10,921 nucleotides of DNA from Rickettsiales bacterium (GTDB lineage Bacteria > Pseudomonadota > Alphaproteobacteria > Rickettsiales > Deianiraeaceae): the NCBI GenBank assembly GCA_947378695.1, contig CANCKZ010000013.1, positions 1 to 10,921 of the forward strand, read 5' to 3'. Made by a program: the position numbers and the translations under genes. Positions 6,929 through 10,921 of this stretch are shown one piece after another. The notes beneath the pieces are model-generated. The model did no database searches and was not told the DNA's origin. It was given only the letters and a program-made list of their open reading frames with translations. Position 1 is the stretch's first letter; each line of letters begins with the position of its first letter.

Positions 6929-7267
6929 ATGGCATTTCAAGATCAAAGCATAACATACGCAGAGAAAGCAGATAAACCCGAAACGCGCAGACAAAACAAT
7001 ACAAGCAATCAAAACAAACGAAATAATGCCTTAACTGAGTACTTTGACAAGTTATTAAAATCGGAAGCATTCCATGTAATAATGATTGCATTACTTGGCG
7101 GTGGCGTTCTTTGTGTGATTGGTATTTTATTGTTTATTATCATTAAATTATTTTCTTGTGGCTCAATATCCGATGCACTTGAGTTATTGTATAAAATCGG
7201 AGTACCAATGATTGCATTTTTAATGTTTATTATTAAATTTGGCGATAAATCCTACAAGGGTGACTAA
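6929..7267 (+). CDS. Small two-pass membrane protein, candidate Panacea-linked toxin
   Basis: A 112-residue protein with no recognised domain. Residues 1-45 are polar and rich in Asn, Gln, Lys and Arg, so probably cytosolic and flexible. A long hydrophobic stretch covers about 48-75 (AFHVIMIALLGGGVLCVIG onward) and a second about 86-104 (LLYKIGVPMIAFLMFIIK), with a short CGSISD connector. There is no signal peptide. The ATG follows the Panacea stop by 3 bases, with AAGG just upstream, one of the few partial Shine-Dalgarno sequences in the window. Small membrane-acting proteins are among the known toxin classes paired with Panacea antitoxins, so a membrane-depolarising toxin is a reasonable guess. 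It could instead be a non-toxic partner. Confidence 0.7.
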   Translation: MAFQDQSITYAEKADKPETRRQNNTSNQNKRNNALTEYFDKLLKSEAFHVIMIALLGGGVLCVIGILLFIIIKLFSCGSISDALELLYKIGVPMIAFLMFIIKFGDKSYKGD

Positions 7268-7281
7268 AAATATAAATTTAC

Positions 7282-7307
7282 TTGACAATTTAAAACTTTG
7301 CTAAAAT
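7282..7307 (+). promoter_or_regulatory. Possible promoter of rpmB-rpmE-icd
   Basis: TTGACA (7282-7287) and TAAAAT (7302-7307) lie upstream of rpmB, but only 14 bases separate them, shorter than the normal 16-18. The position, about 28 bases before the start codon, is right. Either this is a weak promoter or one of the two boxes is not the one used. Confidence 0.3.
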
Positions 7308-7334
7308 GGTTGAAAAAATGATTTTTAAAAAAAG

Positions 7335-7643
7335 ATGTCTCGTATTTGCTTTGTTACCGGTGCCAAAACTTTGTTTGGTCACAATGTGTCGCATTCCAAC
7401 ATTAAAACAAACCGTAATTTCAAGGTTAATATCCAAGAAAAATCGTTCAAAAGCGATATTTTGAATGTAACATACCCTGTAAGAATTTCAACTCGTGGTC
7501 TTAGAACAATCTACAAACACGGTTCTTTGGATGCCTTCCTTTTAAGTGCAAAAGCAGCAAATCTTACTGACGAAGCTTTGAAAATCAGAAGAAAAATTAA
7601 AAAATTTTTGGCTAAAAAAGCTGAAAAAGCGACAACAAACTAA
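7335..7643 (+). CDS. rpmB: 50S ribosomal protein L28
   Basis: A 102-residue protein of the large ribosomal subunit. MSRICFVTGAKTLFGHNVSH (1-20), then SNIKTNRNFKVN and VRISTRGLRTIYKHGSLDAF (about 49-68), follow the L28 pattern (SRxCxxTGK, GNNVSHSNxKTxRxFxPN, RxSxxGLRTIdxxGgLdaFL). The basic C-terminal tail (RRKIKKFLAKKAEKATTN) and the length match alphaproteobacterial L28 rather than the shorter L28 of about 78 residues in gammaproteobacteria. The leader is A-rich without a clear Shine-Dalgarno sequence. It precedes rpmE by 10 bases. Confidence 0.95.
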   Translation: MSRICFVTGAKTLFGHNVSHSNIKTNRNFKVNIQEKSFKSDILNVTYPVRISTRGLRTIYKHGSLDAFLLSAKAANLTDEALKIRRKIKKFLAKKAEKATTN

Positions 7644-7653
7644 TTGAAATTAT

Positions 7654-7911
7654 ATGGCAAGAAACAATATTCACCCAGCAACACAAACGGTATCATACAT
7701 AATGCTTGATGGTTCTATCGCACCAATCTCATCGTGCTACTCAAAATCAGACAAAATGATTTTGGAGGTTGATATTTTCAACCACGCAGCTTGGAGGTCG
7801 GACAAACAATACATCAACGAAAATGTTGGTAATGTTGCTAAATTTAGACAAAAATTCAACATGTCTGCCGATACTCTTTCAAACATTGTGAAAAAAACTG
7901 AGGTTGAGTAA
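7654..7911 (+). CDS. rpmE: 50S ribosomal protein L31
   Basis: An 85-residue large-subunit protein. NIHPATQTVSYIMLDGS, DKMILEVDIFNHAAWRSDKQ and NVGNVAKFRQKFN follow L31 (IHPxYhxixvxmxdG, lxldvdpxsHPaWtGxq, GrvxKFxxxF). The Cys-x-x-Cys zinc pairs of C+ L31 are absent; the single Cys is in SSCYS, so this is a zinc-independent (C-) form. rpmB lies 10 bases upstream and icd starts one base after the stop, so the three are almost certainly one operon. The adjacent rpmB-rpmE order recalls Rickettsiales. Confidence 0.93.
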   Translation: MARNNIHPATQTVSYIMLDGSIAPISSCYSKSDKMILEVDIFNHAAWRSDKQYINENVGNVAKFRQKFNMSADTLSNIVKKTEVE

Positions 7912-7912
7912 T

Positions 7913-9361
7913 ATGTTAAAGCCAGTTCCTGTTACGGTTGCATTTGGTGATGGTATTGGTCCTTATATAACCGATGCCACGCTTCAAATTCTACAAAGTG
8001 CCGGTGCAAACATTGAATTAAACGAAATTCAAGTTGGCGAAAAATCATATTTGTCTGGTAATTCCTCTGGAATTTCAGACGACTCTTGGAAAACGATACT
8101 GAAAAATTCGGTATTTTTAAAAGCTCCAATCACAACTCCGCAAGGTTCAGGATACAAATCCCTCAATGTAACAATTCGCAAAGCACTTGGACTTTACGCA
8201 AATGTTCGTCCGTGCCGTGCATTTTCACCGTTCGTTGCAACATCATTTCCCGAATTGGATTTAACAATTATTCGTGAAAACGAGGAGGACCTCTACGCCG
8301 GTGTTGAATATCAAATGAGTCCAACAACAGTAAGCACTTTAAAGCTTTTGACGCACGCAGGAAGCGAGAAAATCATTCGCTACGCTTTTGAATATGCAGT
8401 GAAAAATGGTCGCAAAAAAGTGACTTGCATGTCCAAAGATAACATCATGAAAATTGGCGATGGCATGTTCCACAGAATTTTCAACGAAATCGCAGTAGAA
8501 TATCCACAAATTGAAACTGAACACTATATTATCGACATCGGTGCAGCGCGTCTTGCCGCAAAACCACAAATTTTCGATGTAATCGTTACGCTAAATCTTT
8601 ATGGCGACATTATTTCCGACATAGTTGCCGAGGTTTCCGGCTCAGTAGGGCTTGCTGGTTCTGGAAATATTGGCTCACGATACTCAATGTTTGAGGCAAT
8701 CCACGGCTCCGCACCTGCCATGGAAAACAAAAAAGCAGCAAATCCATCTGGAATTTTAAACGGTGCAATTATGATGCTTGCCCACATTGGTCAAGGTTCC
8801 GTTGCCACAAACATTCAAAATGCGTTCTTGAAAACAATAGAAGACGGCGTTGCAACGCAAGATTTCCACAACGCTCAAAGCAAATTTTTGGTTGATACCG
8901 ACGGCTTTGCACAGGCAGTTATTGCGAATCTTGGCGAAAAATCCTCAATATTCAAGCCACAAACGTACGCAGATTTCGAATTCAACCACGAAATATTGAA
9001 CCCGATCGAAAACTTCAATGTTCGTCCGCTGCAAAATCAAGCACTTCACGGCGTGGATATTTACATTGCATGCGACAAGCCCGCAAAAGATTTCTACGCA
9101 CAAGTTTCGCAGTTTCAAGCTGGCTCGTTGAAATTCCAAATGATGTCATATCGTGGGATGTATTTTGAGGAAATGTCCGATTTTGCCAAGCAAACGGTGG
9201 ACTACTGGTGCTGTCGTTTTATCGCACAAAATAAAGTTGAGCAATCTGAAATTATTGACTTGATTAACAAAGTTTCAAACGCAAATATGCAGATATCATC
9301 AATGTATTCACTTTACGAATACGATAAAAAGCGTGGATTTACCCTTGCACAAGGGCAGTAA
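7913..9361 (+). CDS. icd: Isocitrate dehydrogenase (long form with C-terminal extension)
   Basis: A TCA-cycle enzyme making 2-oxoglutarate from isocitrate, 482 residues from the ATG at 7913 (GAGG nine bases upstream). A TTG at 7904 would overlap the rpmE stop and is less likely. The dehydrogenase core is residues 1-345: AFGDGIGP, substrate-binding SLNVTIRKALGLYANVRPCR, IIRENEEDLYAGVEY, TLNLYGDIISDIVAE and the nucleotide-binding loop HGSAPAMENKKAANPSG (from His264). A C-terminal extension (about 350-482), ending GFTLAQGQ, matches the long enzymes of Rickettsia and Thermus. The two residues after HGSAP that help set NADP (Lys-Tyr in E. coli) or NAD (Asp-Ile) preference are Ala269 and Met270, so cofactor use is not predictable. 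It acts in the same pathway step chain as sucB. Confidence 0.95.
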   Translation: MLKPVPVTVAFGDGIGPYITDATLQILQSAGANIELNEIQVGEKSYLSGNSSGISDDSWKTILKNSVFLKAPITTPQGSGYKSLNVTIRKALGLYANVRPCRAFSPFVATSFPELDLTIIRENEEDLYAGVEYQMSPTTVSTLKLLTHAGSEKIIRYAFEYAVKNGRKKVTCMSKDNIMKIGDGMFHRIFNEIAVEYPQIETEHYIIDIGAARLAAKPQIFDVIVTLNLYGDIISDIVAEVSGSVGLAGSGNIGSRYSMFEAIHGSAPAMENKKAANPSGILNGAIMMLAHIGQGSVATNIQNAFLKTIEDGVATQDFHNAQSKFLVDTDGFAQAVIANLGEKSSIFKPQTYADFEFNHEILNPIENFNVRPLQNQALHGVDIYIACDKPAKDFYAQVSQFQAGSLKFQMMSYRGMYFEEMSDFAKQTVDYWCCRFIAQNKVEQSEIIDLINKVSNANMQISSMYSLYEYDKKRGFTLAQGQ

Positions 9362-9376
9362 TCCGTTACAAAACAT

Positions 9377-9452
9377 GGGGGCATAGCTCAGCGGTTAGAG
9401 CAGGGTGCTCATAACGCCTTGGTCACAGGTTCGAACCCTGTTGCCCCCACCA
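9377..9452 (+). tRNA. tRNA with anticodon CAT, probably tRNA-Ile2 (lysidine-modified)
   Basis: A complete 76-base cloverleaf. The acceptor stem is GGGGGCA / TGCCCCC, the D-stem GCTC / GAGC, and the anticodon stem GGGTG / CGCCT with loop CTCATAA (CAT at 9410-9412). The T-arm is ACAGG-TTCGAAC-CCTGT, and CCA is encoded (9450-9452). The anticodon alone would read as Met, but the TAGCTCAG-GGTTAGAGCAGG and CTTGGTC stretches resemble E. coli tRNA-Ile2, and the acceptor stem begins with G-C, unlike an initiator. It therefore probably reads AUA after TilS modification. It starts 15 bases after icd and may be processed from the same transcript. Confidence 0.9.
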
Positions 9453-9858
9453 CTTTCCTCCGCAAAGTTTCTTAATCGTGCGAAAGCTCAACGCCCATTT
9501 TTTTAGTTGCTTGTTGATTTAAGTCGGCGGTTTAATTATCACGCTTCCAATTTGTTGTCGATTACCACCTCACATTTTAATCTTGGCTTTTCCGCCAAAT
9601 TACCAAACTTTTCTAGTCACTGATGGAAATTTGCAAAACTTACCCAATATGTTTTTTGGGAGTGCCTCACTTTTGCCAACCCATCATTTCAATCTTGGCT
9701 TTTCTCTTAATTATCAAACTTTTCTAGTCACTGATGGAGAATTGCGACCACGCCAATGTGCCTTTGGAAGTATCTTGCCATCCCAAACCCCATAATTTCC
9801 TTGCCGATTTTTGCCTTCAATACTCCAAAAACCTTGATGATTTTACCAATCGCTGAAA
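9453..9858. other. 406-base intergenic region without a convincing gene
   Basis: The region lies between the tRNA (plus) and the end of a minus-strand gene. It contains a decayed tandem repeat (9573-9800) and no clear intrinsic terminator; a run of seven T at 9498-9504 has only weak pairing before it. A 70-residue plus frame (9583-9795) exists only because the repeat period keeps frame, and it has no family resemblance. On the minus strand a 56-codon open frame (9728-9898) overlaps the end of the neighbouring gene. Confidence 0.6.
9573..9800. repeat. Degenerate tandem repeat, period 111-112 bases, two units
   Basis: Unit 1 begins near 9573 and unit 2 near 9685. The best-matching part is about 61 bases (9573-9634 against 9685-9745), including an uninterrupted 24-base identity containing CTAGTCACTGATGG. 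The remaining half of each unit still aligns with gaps (CCAAT-TG, TTTGG-AGT, CCAT-ATTTC shared). A further partial unit may begin near 9791. The two halves have diverged unequally, suggesting an old duplication with one constrained segment, or chance retention. Confidence 0.7.
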
Positions 9859-10623
9859 TTATTGCGATTTTTTCGCCTGCGACCGGCACACCTCCAATTC
9901 ATGGCGACCCCTACTTTGCAGCCTCTCCACATTCGCATTCAGGGTTTTTATGAGGAATTTGTCCTCGATATTGTCGGGGCTTGTCAAATCTTCATCTTGC
10001 GTAACTTTGCTGATTAGCTCAAACGAAGCACAGATGTCGCCAGTTTCTTTCAAAAAAAACGCCGCCAAAGCCTTTGCCCACATTGGAATTTTTTGTTTCA
10101 AAAGCAGTTCGCCAATTGCATACATTTCGTTTTTGGAATTTGGAATTTGCGTTTTGTATATGTAAAGTGCGGTTGTGAGGAGTCGCCAGTGTTTTTGTGG
10201 ATTTTGCGATGCGTAGTCGGTTACATAGTCTGCAATTATTGACGATTTTTCCACATTTTTCACAATTGAGTAATAATAAGCCGCCATATACGGGATATAT
10301 TCCGAGTGCTCGTCAATGTTATCAAGGGCTTCAAACCATGTTCGCAGTTTTTTGTAGTCATATTCGTTGAAATTGTGATATTGACCAATGGCATCGCCGG
10401 CGTTTTGAATTTTAAAAACAAGCATGCGAAACAGCAGTTGTTTATCGCCAAAGCTCATTGCTTCAATTTCGGTTTGTGTTGGTGGAAATGGGGTTATTAT
10501 GTATTTTGGTTTAATTTCTTGTGCAAAAAACCACACGCATATTTGCATTGTGAACAGTATTATCAGCCCAATTTTTACGCTGGATAACCTCAATTTCACC
10601 ACAAATTTCAACCTCAAATTCAT
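9859..10623 (-). CDS. Membrane-anchored alpha-helical (TPR-like) protein of unknown function
   Basis: A 254-residue protein with a basic N-terminus (RLKFVVKLRLSSVK), one hydrophobic segment at about 17-35 and then a soluble helical domain, presumably periplasmic. SFGDKQLLFRMLVFKIQNAG (57-76), then EYDYKKLRTWFEALDNID and YIPYMAAYYYS, recall an uncharacterised family I know from alphaproteobacteria (GDxQFLFRxLAxxLQNAGD, KDYDY, LWFxLLDxLDPxSDYVP). Helical pairs in the second half look like degenerate TPRs. No enzymatic motif is seen. The ATG overlaps the upstream gene's stop as ATGA, so translation is probably coupled. The C-terminal 20 residues are polar, and a different reading frame is open across this end, so the terminus may have been altered by a frameshift. 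Confidence 0.75.
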   Translation of the reverse strand: MNLRLKFVVKLRLSSVKIGLIILFTMQICVWFFAQEIKPKYIITPFPPTQTEIEAMSFGDKQLLFRMLVFKIQNAGDAIGQYHNFNEYDYKKLRTWFEALDNIDEHSEYIPYMAAYYYSIVKNVEKSSIIADYVTDYASQNPQKHWRLLTTALYIYKTQIPNSKNEMYAIGELLLKQKIPMWAKALAAFFLKETGDICASFELISKVTQDEDLTSPDNIEDKFLIKTLNANVERLQSRGRHELEVCRSQAKKSQ

Positions 10624-10921
10624 AGCACTTTTTTATTGAAATCGCTTACGCAAGCAAGGCAAATGAGTGGAATATACACCAAAGATTGCATGGCGATTAT
10701 GGTTAAATTTGGAATGGCATCGGCGTATATCAACCACGAGGATTGAGAGAATAAATCCAGCCTTGGGAAGAAAACGGCGATTGGCATAATGAAAATTTCA
10801 AGCACTTTTTGAATTGACAGCCCCTGCATTTTGAGGGTTATCGACGAAACAATAAACCCCATAATTCGTGATGTTATGTAAAAGACGGTCGTCAATAAAA
10901 TTGCCGTTGTGGCGTTTTCAA
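10620..10921 (-). CDS. Polytopic membrane protein, C-terminal part (possibly ABC-2-type permease)
   Basis: The frame is open through the right edge; about 99 C-terminal residues are visible and there is no need for an internal start. Hydrophobic segments lie at the beginning (ATTAILLTTVFYITSRIMGF), in the middle (VLEIFIMPIAVFFP) and near the end (NLTIIAMQSLVYIPLICLA). FFPRLDLFSQSSWLIYADAI, a loop of the form P-x-L-D-L-F before the last membrane segment, recalls the C-terminus of ABC-2 permeases in multi-subunit exporters. That assignment is tentative. It overlaps the following gene by four bases (ATGA), implying a shared operon and perhaps a shared complex. Confidence 0.6.
   Translation of the reverse strand, partial: ENATTAILLTTVFYITSRIMGFIVSSITLKMQGLSIQKVLEIFIMPIAVFFPRLDLFSQSSWLIYADAIPNLTIIAMQSLVYIPLICLACVSDFNKKVL

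Noticed and set aside
7904..7912. TTG at 7904 as the icd start
   Set aside because: It overlaps the rpmE stop, adds three residues not seen in relatives, and a normal ATG at 7913 has GAGG at suitable distance.
9377..9452. Calling the CAT tRNA as elongator or initiator methionine tRNA
   Set aside because: The acceptor stem and the variable-loop region resemble tRNA-Ile2, and the initiator hallmarks (C-A mismatch at the top of the acceptor stem, three G-C pairs closing the anticodon stem) are absent. Elongator Met is not fully excluded.
9583..9795. A 70-codon plus frame with a repeated NYQTFLVTDG stretch
   Set aside because: The protein repeat follows from a DNA repeat whose period keeps frame. 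Identity is at the DNA level with no sign of codon-position constraint, and no start signal is seen.
9573..9800. Possible CRISPR array
   Set aside because: Only two units, the period is far too long, the repeat is uneven, and no cas genes are near.

Overview
The window comes from an AT-rich bacterial genome that looks alphaproteobacterial. The evidence is a 482-residue isocitrate dehydrogenase with the C-terminal extension seen in Rickettsia and Thermus enzymes, adjacent rpmB and rpmE, an alphaproteobacterial-type class IIA HAD hydrolase, and a TPR-like membrane-anchored protein that resembles an uncharacterised alphaproteobacterial family. Low GC, short leaders and few Shine-Dalgarno sequences would suit a reduced Rickettsiales/Holosporales-like or gut-associated lineage, but the exact clade cannot be fixed from this window.

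Layout from left to right. Positions 1-757 (minus) hold the first 252 codons of sucB, the E2 component of 2-oxoglutarate dehydrogenase. It diverges from a CNNM/CBS/CorC-type membrane protein (930-2231, plus). A 357-base gap with a perfect hairpin and a further copy of its arm motif follows. A minus-strand run then spans 5777 down to 2589. Read in its own direction it encodes an alpha/beta hydrolase, a gamma-class carbonic anhydrase, a small VOC/glyoxalase-fold protein, the HAD hydrolase and an O6-methylguanine-DNA methyltransferase. A good sigma70-type promoter (TTGACA, 17-base spacer, TATTAT) precedes the hydrolase. Upstream of that promoter, also on the minus strand, is a RidA/YjgF-family protein.

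A two-gene unit on the plus strand (6458-7267) is the most interesting part. It encodes a Panacea (DUF4065) protein followed after 3 bases by a 112-residue protein with two predicted membrane segments. This is the arrangement expected of a Panacea toxin-antitoxin pair with a membrane-acting toxin. The rest of the plus strand is housekeeping: rpmB, rpmE, icd and, 15 bases after icd, a tRNA with anticodon CAT that is probably tRNA-Ile2 (lysidine-modified).

From 9453 to 9858 there is no convincing gene, but there is a decayed tandem repeat with a 111-112 base period. The right edge holds two translationally coupled minus-strand genes: the C-terminal part of a polytopic membrane protein (possibly an ABC-2-type permease) and the single-pass TPR-like protein.

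Most of the window is central metabolism, translation and repair. The accessory-looking parts are the Panacea pair, the orphan hydrolase and the two repeat-bearing intergenic regions.
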